Below, one piece after another: positions 40,603-49,459 of a DNA stretch of 64,000 nucleotides. The notes beneath the pieces are model-generated. The model had not been told where the DNA came from and made no database searches. It was given only the letters and a program-made list of their open reading frames with translations. The DNA lies in the NCBI GenBank assembly GCA_020050435.1, contig JAGVKQ010000005.1, forward strand, positions 124,001-188,000. The letters are read 5' to 3'. The stretch comes from Candidatus Caenarcanales bacterium. GTDB taxonomy: Bacteria > Cyanobacteriota > Vampirovibrionia > 2-02-FULL-35-15. The stretch's first letter is position 1, and each line of letters begins with the position of its first letter. The position numbers and the translations under genes were made by a program.

Positions 40603-41913
40603 ATGACTATAGGTATTTTAGGAGGCGGTGTATCAGGTTTGTCTCTTGCATATTTCCTTGATCATGAGCATGGAATAAAACAATATGAAATTTTAGAAAA
40701 ACATAATGAAGCAGGTGGACTTTGTACAACATTTGATAAAAATGGATTTAAATATGATCTTGGCGGGCATATTATGTTTTCTTCCCATAAAGAGATACTC
40801 GATTTTGAAGTAAATTTAATGGGGGAGAATCTTCATAAAAAACGTAGAAGCAATAAAATTTGGTTCAAGAAGCGTTTTGTAAAATATCCTTTTGAAAATG
40901 GTTTGCATGCTTTAGACAAAGAAGACATTTTTGAATGTCTCAGAGATTACGTTGTAAACAGTCATCCTAAACCTACGAATGTAAAAGAATGGTTTTATTA
41001 TACTTTTGGAACTTCTATATCAGAAAAATATATGCTTCCCTACAATGAAAAAATTTGGAAGATAAAACCGGAAGAAATGGGAATGGGATGGGTAGAAAGA
41101 ATACCAAAACCTCCTATGGAAGATGTAATTAAATCTGCAGTAGGTATTGAAACAGAAGGTTATACTCACCAGCTATATTTCTATTATCCAATTCATGGAG
41201 GATTTCAGTCTGTTACTAGAACCTTTGAATCAAAATTAAAACCAGGAGCAGTTCTAACAAGTAAAGACGTACAAGCTGTATACAAAGAAAATAATAAATG
41301 GGTAATTGAAACTAAAGATTCAAAACATACTTATGAAACCTTAGTTTCTACCCTTTCAATATTTAAACTAATAAAAGTTTTAAAAGAAAATATTCCTAAT
41401 GAAGTTATAGAAGCGGTGAATAATCTTCGTTATAACTCTCTTGCAGTAGTGCTTGTAGGGTTGAATAAAGTAAAACATTCAGATTTGACTGCTGTATATG
41501 TTCCAGAAAAAGAAAGTTTGGCTCATAGATATTGTTTTAGTGCAGGATTCTCAGATAATCTTTCACCACCAGGGTGTTCTTCTATTTTTGCAGAAATTAC
41601 AGCAAATGGAAAAAAAGGATTTGAAGGAAAATCAGATCAAGAAATAATTGATAATACAACGGGGTGGCTTATTAAAGAAGGGTTTATTGAGAAGAATGAT
41701 ATTTGTGAAACTGATATAAAACATATTAAATATGCTTATCCTGTTTATGACTCTGGATATAATGAAAACACAAAGATAATTTATGATTACTTTGATAAAA
41801 TAGGCATATGTTTACTGGGAAGGTTTGCGCAGTTTATATATATGAATAGTGATGTATGTATTTTACACGCAAAGAAGTTAGCAACATCAATCCAATCAAA
41901 GGTTAATGCATAA
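40603..41913 (+). CDS. FAD-dependent UGM/protoporphyrinogen-oxidase-like protein
   Basis: 436 residues. GILGGGVSGLSLAYFL (3-18) binds FAD, ILEKHNEAGGLC holds the ribose Glu, and YDLGGHIMFSSHKEIL is shared with UDP-galactopyranose-mutase-like proteins. LPYNEKIWKIKPEEM and the C-terminal GRFAQFIYMNSD agree. Proteins of this group rearrange or dehydrogenate NDP-sugars in polysaccharide loci. It is distantly similar to the 13609 protein but about 100 residues shorter. A run of seven genes begins here; the next gene overlaps by 8 nt. Confidence 0.88.
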   Translation: MTIGILGGGVSGLSLAYFLDHEHGIKQYEILEKHNEAGGLCTTFDKNGFKYDLGGHIMFSSHKEILDFEVNLMGENLHKKRRSNKIWFKKRFVKYPFENGLHALDKEDIFECLRDYVVNSHPKPTNVKEWFYYTFGTSISEKYMLPYNEKIWKIKPEEMGMGWVERIPKPPMEDVIKSAVGIETEGYTHQLYFYYPIHGGFQSVTRTFESKLKPGAVLTSKDVQAVYKENNKWVIETKDSKHTYETLVSTLSIFKLIKVLKENIPNEVIEAVNNLRYNSLAVVLVGLNKVKHSDLTAVYVPEKESLAHRYCFSAGFSDNLSPPGCSSIFAEITANGKKGFEGKSDQEIIDNTTGWLIKEGFIEKNDICETDIKHIKYAYPVYDSGYNENTKIIYDYFDKIGICLLGRFAQFIYMNSDVCILHAKKLATSIQSKVNA

Positions 41914-42658
41914 ATTAAATAAAACCTATCAGTACTACGAGAATGTTAATTTGGCTCTTGCAAATCAACTTCCAGAAAGTGTGGAAATATTAGATGTTGG
42001 TTGCGGTTATGGGGCTATTTGGGAAAAATTCAAGCATACAAAAAATCACGTATTAGGATTAGATAGCAGCGAAGCACCACTAAAAGTTGCAAAAGATAGA
42101 ATGAATGAAGTTTGTTTGGCAAACATTACTGATGCAGGTGAAGTTGAAAAAGTTTTAAAAGATAGAAAGTTTGATCTTATTGTTCTTGCTGATATTCTGG
42201 AACATGTTTATGATCCATTTTCTACTTTATCTATATATAAACCTTACTTAAAACCAGGGGGTAAATTCTTGATTTCTATCCCAAATATAGGAGTGTGGTA
42301 TTTTAGGCTAAGTATTTTATTTGGTCAGTTTAATTATTCAGATTCGGGAATATTAGACAGGACTCATATAAGATTTTTTACTCTTGAAAGCTTTAGAAAG
42401 CTTTTACATGCTGCAAATCTAAAAATAATAAAAGAAGATTTTAACCCTGGGATTTTTACTGCATTTGTACCTATAATTCGTGCTATGAATGAAAAAAAAT
42501 CAAAAGATCAACCCGTTGATCCAAAGTCTATCTATGAAAGTAAATTAAATAAAATCTATTTAAAATATGTTTTCCCTATAGAAAGAGTAATTTGTAGTAT
42601 AAGGAAAAGCTTGTTTGCATTTCAATTAATCTTCGTGGCAGAAAACTTGGAGAAATAA
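41906..42658 (+). CDS. SAM-dependent methyltransferase (class I)
   Basis: 250 residues. VEILDVGCGYGAIWEKF is motif I, LGLDSSEAPLKVA motif II, FDLIVLADILEHVYDPF motif III and LKPGGKFLISIPN motif IV. The LEHVYDP and PNIGVWYFR phrases resemble methyltransferases of glycan loci that modify sugars or lipid-linked glycans. Overlaps the flavoprotein gene by 8 nt, 17 nt before the next GT2 gene. Acceptor unknown. Confidence 0.9.
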   Translation: MHKLNKTYQYYENVNLALANQLPESVEILDVGCGYGAIWEKFKHTKNHVLGLDSSEAPLKVAKDRMNEVCLANITDAGEVEKVLKDRKFDLIVLADILEHVYDPFSTLSIYKPYLKPGGKFLISIPNIGVWYFRLSILFGQFNYSDSGILDRTHIRFFTLESFRKLLHAANLKIIKEDFNPGIFTAFVPIIRAMNEKKSKDQPVDPKSIYESKLNKIYLKYVFPIERVICSIRKSLFAFQLIFVAENLEK

Positions 42659-42675
42659 GAGGATCTGGAAAACCC

Positions 42676-43353
42676 ATGGAAAATAAAAATAAAAAAACAC
42701 TTTCAGTAGTAATGATTTCAATGAATGAAGAAAAAGCTGTAGCTGCAGTGATAAAAGATATAAGAGCTGTAGCTACAGATGCAGAAATTCTTCTTGTTGA
42801 TAGTAGCACTGATAAAACAGCGGAAATAGCACAAGAAAATGGTGCAAAAGTTATAAAACAATATCCACCCAAAGGATATGGCAGAGCAATGGTATTGGCT
42901 TTAACGTCTGCTTCTGGTGATGTAGTTATTACTTTAGATTGTGATGGAACCTATCCTTGTGAAGATATCCCAAAATTATTTAATTTGATAAATGAAGGAT
43001 ATGACATAGTGAATACTACTAGGGTGGAAAAAAGACCAAAAGCAATGCCATATGAAAACTTTTTAGCTAATAGACTTTTTGCATTTTGTACGTGGTTAAG
43101 ACATGGAATAAAGACTACAGATGTTCATAGTGGGATGAGGGCATATACTAAAGAATTAATTCATTCTATAGATTGGAATGCCCCTGGTCTTGCTTTGCCT
43201 GTTGAATTATTTATTAGGAGTATAAAACATGGTTATAAATATACAGAAGTTCCTATAAAATATTTTGAACGAATAGGTAACACTACCTTAACTAGATTTG
43301 ACAGCACTATCTGGACATTTAAGAGAATATTTTGTAAGAAATATTATTTATAA
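42676..43353 (+). CDS. Family 2 glycosyltransferase (polyprenyl-phosphate type)
   Basis: 225 residues. LSVVMISMNEEKAVAAVIKD replaces the usual VxPxYNE start, followed by LLVDSSTDKTAEIA and the DxD-like TLDCDGTYPCEDIP. HSGMRAYTKEL and PVELFIRSIKHGYKYTEVPI complete the DPM1-like group. It probably loads a sugar on a polyprenyl phosphate for one of the GT-C enzymes nearby. Related to the N-terminal half of the 45066 protein. Lacks membrane helices. Confidence 0.88.
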   Translation: MENKNKKTLSVVMISMNEEKAVAAVIKDIRAVATDAEILLVDSSTDKTAEIAQENGAKVIKQYPPKGYGRAMVLALTSASGDVVITLDCDGTYPCEDIPKLFNLINEGYDIVNTTRVEKRPKAMPYENFLANRLFAFCTWLRHGIKTTDVHSGMRAYTKELIHSIDWNAPGLALPVELFIRSIKHGYKYTEVPIKYFERIGNTTLTRFDSTIWTFKRIFCKKYYL

Positions 43354-43399
43354 TGTCGCAGAATAATCCTTGCTAGGACTTACGTGGTAAATTAGATTT

Positions 43400-44110
43400 A
43401 TGTTACAGACAGTTATTATTGCTGGAGGACTTGCTACAAGGTTATGGCCTGAGACTAAAACCATACCTAAATCTTTAATTAGCATTTCAGGTAAGCCATT
43501 TATTGATTGGCAGTTATCTTTGCTGAAAGAAAATGGAATTTCAAGAGTTTTGCTTTGCATTGGTTATTTAGGTGAGCAAGTTGAAGACTATGTAGGTGAT
43601 GGAAAGAAATGGGGTTTATCAGTTTCATATAGCTATGAAGGGGAGAAGCTTCTTGGTACAGGCGGTGCAGTTAGAAAGGCATTTGATAAACTAGAAGACG
43701 TTTTTTTTATTACTTATGGAGACTCATATCTTCCTATTAATTATCAAAATGTGAAAGAATCTTTTGAACAGTCAAGACAACCTGCACTTATGACTATTTA
43801 TAAAAATCATAGTAGCTTTGATAAAAGTAATATTGCTATAGAAAATGGGAATATTAAAAAGTATATAAAGAATTCTGATGATCCAGATCTTATTTATATT
43901 GATTATGGACTCTTAGTCATGTCAAAATCTGTAATTTCAAAAATCTCACCTAGTGAAGTTATTGACTTATCTAAACCTCTTCAAAATCTTATTGCAAATG
44001 GGGAACTTGCTTCTTCTGAAGTGGATCAAAGGTTTTATGAGATTGGTTCTAGGAATGGCATAGAAATGTTAGAAGACTATTTAAAACAAGGAGTGAGGAA
44101 ACATACGTGA
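43400..44110 (+). CDS. Sugar-1-phosphate nucleotidyltransferase
   Basis: 236 residues. IIAGGLATRLWPETKTIPKS is the nucleotide-binding signature, GTGGAVRKAFDKL the loop, ITYGDSYLPI the metal Asp. It resembles the 37283 protein in size and layout, including the YVGDGKKWGLSVSYSYE segment, and may be a second HddC-like enzyme or a glucose-1-P type. Ends with a 4-nt overlap (GTGA) with the epimerase, so both are coupled and probably act in sequence on one NDP-sugar. Confidence 0.88.
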   Translation: MLQTVIIAGGLATRLWPETKTIPKSLISISGKPFIDWQLSLLKENGISRVLLCIGYLGEQVEDYVGDGKKWGLSVSYSYEGEKLLGTGGAVRKAFDKLEDVFFITYGDSYLPINYQNVKESFEQSRQPALMTIYKNHSSFDKSNIAIENGNIKKYIKNSDDPDLIYIDYGLLVMSKSVISKISPSEVIDLSKPLQNLIANGELASSEVDQRFYEIGSRNGIEMLEDYLKQGVRKHT

Positions 44111-45063
44111 AGGCTTTTATTACAGGTGGAGCAGGATTTATAGGATCTACAATGGCTGATAGGCTTATTAAAGATCCAAACAATGAAATTGTAATTTATG
44201 ACAATTTTTGTTCTGGGAAAATGGGATATATTGAAAAGCATATAAATAATCCTAGATTTAAACTTATAAAAGGTGATTTATTAGATTTACCTGCTGTGAA
44301 AGAAGCTATTAAGGGTTGTGATTTTGTTTTTCACTTTGCAGCTAATCCTGACATAGCTAAGGCTATGATTGAGACTGATTTAGATTTAAGACTTGGTGTA
44401 ATTGCTACTTATAATCTTGTAGAAGCCATGAGATTAAATAACGTAAAAAAAATTGCATACTCTTCTGGCAGTGGAGTTTATGGAGATGTAGGTTACACAG
44501 AAACGCCTGAACATTTTGGTCCGCTTTTACCCACATCTATGTATGGTGCCAGTAAATTAGGTGCAGAAGCTATTATTAGTGCTCTTTGCCATATGTTTGA
44601 TATGCAAGCCTGGATTTTTCGTTTTGCAAATGTAATTGGTGAGAATCAAACTCATGGAGTCGGGTACGATTTTATTAGAAAGCTTAAAGAAGATCCAAAA
44701 AAATTATTAATTTTAGGTGATGGCAATCAAAGCAAATCCTATATTCACGTAGAAGATGTTTTAGATGCAATATTACTTGTATCAGAAAAAACTAATGATA
44801 AAGTAAATGTCTATAATGTGGCTACAGGTGATTACATTACTGTTACTGAAATTGCAGATGTTGTAATAGAAGAAATGGGTTTAAAAGGTGTTCAGTATGA
44901 ATATACTGGAGGTTCTCGTGGCTGGAAGGGTGATGTTCCAGTAGTCAGATTTAACCTTGATAAAGTAAAAAAATTAGGCTGGAAATCTAAATACAGTTCA
45001 AAAGAAGCACTTACAAGATCAATTAAACAAATGTTGGGAAATAAAATAGTTTTAAATTCATAA
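44107..45063 (+). CDS. NAD-dependent NDP-sugar epimerase/dehydratase
   Basis: 318 residues starting at a GTG that overlaps the previous stop. [13 protein letters not shown] (NAD), AYSSGSGVYGDVG (catalytic Ser/Thr region) and YGASKLGAEA (YxxxK) define the extended SDR family; GDGNQSKSYIHVEDV is the usual sugar-binding stretch. Most like UDP-glucose 4-epimerase-type enzymes in length and motif. Acts presumably on the product of the nucleotidyltransferase before it. The exact reaction is open. Confidence 0.9.
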   Translation: MKAFITGGAGFIGSTMADRLIKDPNNEIVIYDNFCSGKMGYIEKHINNPRFKLIKGDLLDLPAVKEAIKGCDFVFHFAANPDIAKAMIETDLDLRLGVIATYNLVEAMRLNNVKKIAYSSGSGVYGDVGYTETPEHFGPLLPTSMYGASKLGAEAIISALCHMFDMQAWIFRFANVIGENQTHGVGYDFIRKLKEDPKKLLILGDGNQSKSYIHVEDVLDAILLVSEKTNDKVNVYNVATGDYITVTEIADVVIEEMGLKGVQYEYTGGSRGWKGDVPVVRFNLDKVKKLGWKSKYSSKEALTRSIKQMLGNKIVLNS

Positions 45064-45065
45064 AA

Positions 45066-46235
45066 ATGTCTGATGAAAATATAAAAGTAAGCGTTGTTAT
45101 TCCTTGTCTAAATGAAGAAAAGACTATAGCTGAGACCATTGAAAATATAAAAGAAGGTCTTTCCATAGCAAAAGTAAATGGTGAAATATTAATTGCAGAT
45201 AGTTCCACAGATAAATCTCCTGAAATAGCAAAAAATCTTGGAGCAAGAGTTTTAACTCTTCCTAAACGTGGACTTGGAAGAGCTTATATAGACTCTATCC
45301 CACACATAAAAGGCAAGTATGTAGTTATGGGTGATGCTGATTGTACTTATGATTTTAGAGAAATAAATAAGTTTGTAGAAAAACTCGATCAGGGAAATGA
45401 ATATGTAATGGGGACAAGAATAAAGGGTTTTATAGAAGAAGGTGCAATGCCTGCCTTACATAGATATTTTGGAAACCCCCTTACTACTTGGATTTTAAAT
45501 AGACTTCTTGGGACTAATTACTCAGATATTCATTCAGGTTTAAGGGCTATGACATTAAATGCTTTGAAAAAAATTGATTTACAGAGCCAATCTTGGGAAT
45601 ATGCTTCAGAAATGGTAGTGAAAGCTAGTCTTTTGAAATTAAAATCCACTGAAGTTCCAATACACTTTTATAAAGATAAAGAAGGAAGAGAAAGTCATCA
45701 TAAAAGAATGGGTTGGTTTTCACCCTGGTATGCAGGATGGATCAATTTAAAAGTAATGTTATTGCATGTACCAGAACAAATGATAATTAAACCTGGTCTT
45801 TTCTTTTTTCTTCTAGGACTTTTATTAATTCTTATGCAGGTAATGGGTCCTGTAAGTATTGGAGGGATTACTTTTAGTATTGGTACTATGATGCTTGGAC
45901 TTACATTATCAGTTCTTGGTTTTTCATCCATTCAAATGGGAATGTTAGTAAAACTATTCACTAATCTTAATAAATATGTTGATAATAAAAAAACAAACTC
46001 TTTTGCAGATAGTTTTACTTATACCAAAGGAATGATTATTGGATTTTCTATGTTTTTACTTGGGGCAGTACTAGCTTCAACACTCGTAATGCAATGGCTT
46101 TCACATGGTTATAAATTATTTTTTGTACCATGGCACGTTATTTTAGGACTACTAATAATTATCCTTGGAATACAAACCATCCTTTTTAATTTAGTATTTC
46201 AAGCATTTATACTTAGTAGAGAAAAGGAATCCTAA
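45066..46235 (+). CDS. Family 2 glycosyltransferase with C-terminal membrane domain
   Basis: 389 residues. The GT2 domain (1-225) has VVIPCLNEEKTIAETI, IADSSTDKSPEIA, VMGDADCTYDFREI (D-x-D) and VMGTRIKG. Four membrane helices follow (about 240-390). The HSGLRAMTLNAL and VPIHFYKDKEGRESHHKR segments are those of the polyprenyl-phosphate sugar transferases such as GtrB/DPM-like enzymes. It would make the lipid-linked sugar that GtrA (49046) helps cross the membrane and that a GT-C enzyme uses. One nt overlap with the next gene. Confidence 0.9.
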   Translation: MSDENIKVSVVIPCLNEEKTIAETIENIKEGLSIAKVNGEILIADSSTDKSPEIAKNLGARVLTLPKRGLGRAYIDSIPHIKGKYVVMGDADCTYDFREINKFVEKLDQGNEYVMGTRIKGFIEEGAMPALHRYFGNPLTTWILNRLLGTNYSDIHSGLRAMTLNALKKIDLQSQSWEYASEMVVKASLLKLKSTEVPIHFYKDKEGRESHHKRMGWFSPWYAGWINLKVMLLHVPEQMIIKPGLFFFLLGLLLILMQVMGPVSIGGITFSIGTMMLGLTLSVLGFSSIQMGMLVKLFTNLNKYVDNKKTNSFADSFTYTKGMIIGFSMFLLGAVLASTLVMQWLSHGYKLFFVPWHVILGLLIIILGIQTILFNLVFQAFILSREKES

Positions 46236-46849
46236 TGTCAAAAAGAGATTCGTCATTTGGTGAGGGTTATAAGCTGACTTTAGTGGACAGATTTGGGATT
46301 TTTCTTTCTATACATAGAGTGAAGAAAATTTTTCAAACATTCTCTAAACCCGTTAAATGTTTGGATATTGGTTGTGGGTATAATGCTACATTATTAAATT
46401 CTCTCTTAGAATATATAGAATTAGGAGTAGGGTTAGATGTGTCTATTAACCCAGTTTTAAAAAACATTCAAAAATTTCAATTTATTGAATCCCCTGTTGA
46501 AGAAGCTATATCAAAACTTAATAATAAATCTTTTAATGTTGTAGCTATTATGTCTGTTCTAGAACATTTAAATGATCCTTTATCTGCTTTGGAAATGTCA
46601 TTTAATCTGTTAGAAGAAAATGGAATTCTCTTAGTAAATGTACCGACCTGGCTTGGTAAGGAATTTCTTGAATTCTCAGCGTTTAAGCTTGGGTCTAGCC
46701 CAGCGTCAGAAATGAATGATCACAAAATGTACTATGATAAAAAAGACTTATGGCCACTTATGGTCAAAGCAGGATTTAAACCCAGTAATATAAAACTTAA
46801 TTATCACAAGTTTGGATTAAATCTGTTTTGCGAAGCTAAAAAGAGCTAG
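46235..46849 (+). CDS. SAM-dependent methyltransferase
   Basis: 204 residues. VKCLDIGCGYNATLLNSLLE (motif I), VVAIMSVLEHLNDPLSAL (motif III) and LLEENGILLVNVPTWLGKEF place it with the class I methyltransferases of glycan loci. It closes the seven-gene run that starts at 40603; a 20-bp palindrome follows its stop at once. Acceptor unknown. Confidence 0.88.
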   Translation: MSKRDSSFGEGYKLTLVDRFGIFLSIHRVKKIFQTFSKPVKCLDIGCGYNATLLNSLLEYIELGVGLDVSINPVLKNIQKFQFIESPVEEAISKLNNKSFNVVAIMSVLEHLNDPLSALEMSFNLLEENGILLVNVPTWLGKEFLEFSAFKLGSSPASEMNDHKMYYDKKDLWPLMVKAGFKPSNIKLNYHKFGLNLFCEAKKS

Positions 46850-46852
46850 AAA

Positions 46853-46872
46853 GCGAGGTTACGTAACCTCGC
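46853..46872. repeat. 20-bp perfect palindrome, copy 2, at converging gene ends
   Basis: GCGAGGTTAC plus its complement, the same 28-base block as at 29110-29129. It provides the last codons and the TAA stop of the minus-strand methyltransferase (ending GGEVT) and lies 3 nt after the stop of the plus-strand one, so it may work as a terminator here. Confidence 0.8.
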
Positions 46873-47641
46873 CTCCAGCCTTTTTTCTGGCTAAAAGAGA
46901 AAATCCACTAGATAGATGTGCTATTGGTGAGAAGCTTAGAACAGAATCTATAAATTGAAAAACAGGCATCATGAAAGTAAATTTATAAGGAAATAGATAA
47001 ATAGATGGAATTAAGAAAAAATCTAAATAGTGCAATTTCACTTCTGAAAAACCTATTTTTTTGCAGGTATCTGCCAATTCATTTGGTACTAATTCTCTTT
47101 CATCTGGTGAGTGCAACTCACCGTATTTTTCTTTAATTAAGACTCTTCCAACGCTTCTTAAAATGCCATTAATATTAGGGTCTTGTGAGAAAAATACTCC
47201 TCCTGGATTTAAGTGATCATATGCAGTTTTTATAAAACTTTCAAGCTCTTTTTCAGGCACATGATGAAGAAAAGCAATGCAGGTAATTAAATCATATTTT
47301 TCATTTAAGTTTAGATCAAAAAATGACTTAGCTTCAAAAGAGGCATTTGTTATTCCCTTTTCTTCAACTTTTTTATTAGCATTTTCTATAGCTTTTGGAG
47401 AAAGGTCTAAACCATGAATATGATTTGTGTGCTTTGAAAATAAAATCTCAAACTCACCATCTCCACAACCTATACTTAGTACATTATTAAAATTATTCTC
47501 TTTAGAAAGATGCTTTAGGGAAGTAATCATTCTCTCTAATCTAAGCTTGTCCCCTAATTTATTACAAGGAGTGCCATCATAGTATTTTTCAAAAAACTCT
47601 AACTCCTTCTCTTCTATTTTGCTTCTGGAGGTATCTGTCAT
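46859..47641 (-). CDS. SAM-dependent methyltransferase
   Basis: 260 residues. NVLSIGCGDGEFEILF (motif I), IHGLDLSPKAIENANKK (motif II), YDLITCIAFLHHVPEKE (motif III) and LNPGGVFFSQDPN (motif IV). The C-terminal part has two hydrophobic stretches (about 205-245) and could sit on the membrane, as in lipid- or quinone-modifying enzymes. The last five residues and the stop come from a palindromic repeat, so the original end may have been different. The only minus-strand gene within this part of the locus. Confidence 0.88.
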   Translation of the reverse strand: MTDTSRSKIEEKELEFFEKYYDGTPCNKLGDKLRLERMITSLKHLSKENNFNNVLSIGCGDGEFEILFSKHTNHIHGLDLSPKAIENANKKVEEKGITNASFEAKSFFDLNLNEKYDLITCIAFLHHVPEKELESFIKTAYDHLNPGGVFFSQDPNINGILRSVGRVLIKEKYGELHSPDERELVPNELADTCKKIGFSEVKLHYLDFFLIPSIYLFPYKFTFMMPVFQFIDSVLSFSPIAHLSSGFSLLARKKAGGEVT

Positions 47642-47709
47642 ATTCTTATGTTAGCTCAAATGTTATAGATTGGTTGTATGAATAATCATGAAATGTTAAA
47701 TTATATACA

Positions 47710-49041
47710 ATGTATAAACCAAGTCAAAAGCCGACTTCAAAAGTTCTTGAATTGATATTTTTATCCTTCCTAATAGTATTTAATATAAATAATTTTATTA
47801 AATACTCCCCTTATTGGGGGTTTGATGGTCCAGGTCACATATACCTAATTAGATATATATCAGAGTTTTGGTCTTTCCCTAAAGAGATGGTTTATGGAGT
47901 TTCCAACCCCCCTCTTTATTATTTTCTAGCTGCTGTATTGTTAAAAATCTTCAATAATATAAAAATTGTTCAATTATTTTCACTCATACTATATTTTATT
48001 GATCTCTACCTTCTAAGTAAGTGTATAAATGTTTTGTCAAAAAATACAATCTTAAACTATTCTGTATTATGTTTTTTTGCTTTACTCCCTTTGAATCTCC
48101 ATTATGCTTACATGATATTCAACTACCCTCTAGGGCATTTTTTTGCAATTTTAATAATTTATTTAATGATTGACTCTTTCTTGAAAGAGAGTCTTAGCAA
48201 AAAACAAATAGTTTTAATTAGTTTATTAACTATCCTTTCTATACTTACAAGTCTTACAAATTTAATATTTCTACCACTTCTTATCATTTATTTAGTCCTT
48301 TTTCCTTATTTAAATTTAAAACACAAATTAAGTGCAATTTTAATAGTTGCTTTTGTAAATGCTTTATTTTTATATCCTTATTATGTTTATAAGGTTAATT
48401 CGTATGGAAATTTTCTCCATATAACCCATAGAACGAAAAATAAAGTAAATATTTCAGAGCTTTATAAAACTTACCCTCTAAAGTTTTATTATAATTTTGA
48501 TTTAAATTCTTTTAATTTGCCATATGCACCAAATTATATGAAAGATGGAATGTGGATTTTATTACACCAGACTCTTTATAGTGATTACTTTAATTATCAA
48601 GTAGATTCCAAGCATAGTTCAGATACAATACCTACAAAGGGTTTAATTAATACGGGACAACATTATATTGATAAAGATAAAGCAATGAAATTTACGGGGC
48701 TTAATTATATGGGGATTCCAATTTCATTTTTCTTTTTAATAGTAATACTTAGCAGTCTTAAAAATAGCTTTTTATTTATTTTAGATCAAAAAAAAACAGA
48801 ATATTTTTTAGATCTAATTTCTTTAACCGCGATATTATTATTTTTTGTGCAGTTTTTAGTTTATATTCTTCAATACCCTTCCTACGTTAACATTAGCTCG
48901 GGCTATATCTTCCCTGCAATCTTTATTCTGTGCATAAACTTAGCTATAAAATTCAAGTCTAACTTAGTTCAAAATATTATCTCTTTGTGTTTATTTATGT
49001 TTTCTATAATGTCTTACTATACATTTTTTAGGAGTTACTAA
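47710..49041 (+). CDS. Polytopic membrane protein, GT-C glycosyltransferase-like
   Basis: 443 residues, about ten helices. The first outer loop carries GFDGPGHIYLIRYISE and then SNPPLYYFLAAV, the D-x-x-x-H plus H/NPPLYY pattern shared with the 61492 protein (NHDYGGHLEYSQI ... YHPPLYYLI), typical of PMT/ArnT-like GT-C enzymes. Opens a seven-gene operon ending at 55793. Followed by gtrA after 4 nt. Confidence 0.83.
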   Translation: MYKPSQKPTSKVLELIFLSFLIVFNINNFIKYSPYWGFDGPGHIYLIRYISEFWSFPKEMVYGVSNPPLYYFLAAVLLKIFNNIKIVQLFSLILYFIDLYLLSKCINVLSKNTILNYSVLCFFALLPLNLHYAYMIFNYPLGHFFAILIIYLMIDSFLKESLSKKQIVLISLLTILSILTSLTNLIFLPLLIIYLVLFPYLNLKHKLSAILIVAFVNALFLYPYYVYKVNSYGNFLHITHRTKNKVNISELYKTYPLKFYYNFDLNSFNLPYAPNYMKDGMWILLHQTLYSDYFNYQVDSKHSSDTIPTKGLINTGQHYIDKDKAMKFTGLNYMGIPISFFFLIVILSSLKNSFLFILDQKKTEYFLDLISLTAILLFFVQFLVYILQYPSYVNISSGYIFPAIFILCINLAIKFKSNLVQNIISLCLFMFSIMSYYTFFRSY

Positions 49042-49045
49042 TTCT

Positions 49046-49459
49046 ATGTTTTTAAAAAATCTTAAACCTCAAACAATGTTAAAATCTCAAATTATGTTAT
49101 TTTTCATTGTTGGCAGCACTGCTACTGTAATTAACTACTTGGTTTTTTATACTTTTTTGGAATTTTTTCATATAATGTACATAGTCTCTAGCGTTACAGG
49201 TTATATGGCTGGAGTTTTATTTAGTTATTATTTAAATTTTAAATATACTTTCTCTGCAGAGAAAGATGTTATCTTTAAAAAAATGCCTATATATATCAGT
49301 GTTTATTTACTCTCTTTACTGCTTAGCTCTTTACTTTTATATATTCTTGTTGATTATCTAAAGCTTGCCCCTAAATTGTCAAATATCTTTGCTATTTTAC
49401 AATCATCTGTAACAAACTATCTTGGATGTAGGTATATTGTTTTTAGGACGAACAAATAA
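49046..49459 (+). CDS. gtrA: GtrA family membrane protein
   Basis: 137 residues with four membrane helices. IMLFFIVGSTATVINYLVFY and the later VSSVTGYMAGVLFSYYLNFKYTF match the GtrA signature, including the N-F-x-Y/W-T-F ending of helix 3. GtrA proteins are thought to help move polyprenyl-phosphate sugars across the membrane. Located between two GT-C genes and downstream of the GtrB-like GT2 at 45066. One nt overlap with the next gene. Confidence 0.92.
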   Translation: MFLKNLKPQTMLKSQIMLFFIVGSTATVINYLVFYTFLEFFHIMYIVSSVTGYMAGVLFSYYLNFKYTFSAEKDVIFKKMPIYISVYLLSLLLSSLLLYILVDYLKLAPKLSNIFAILQSSVTNYLGCRYIVFRTNK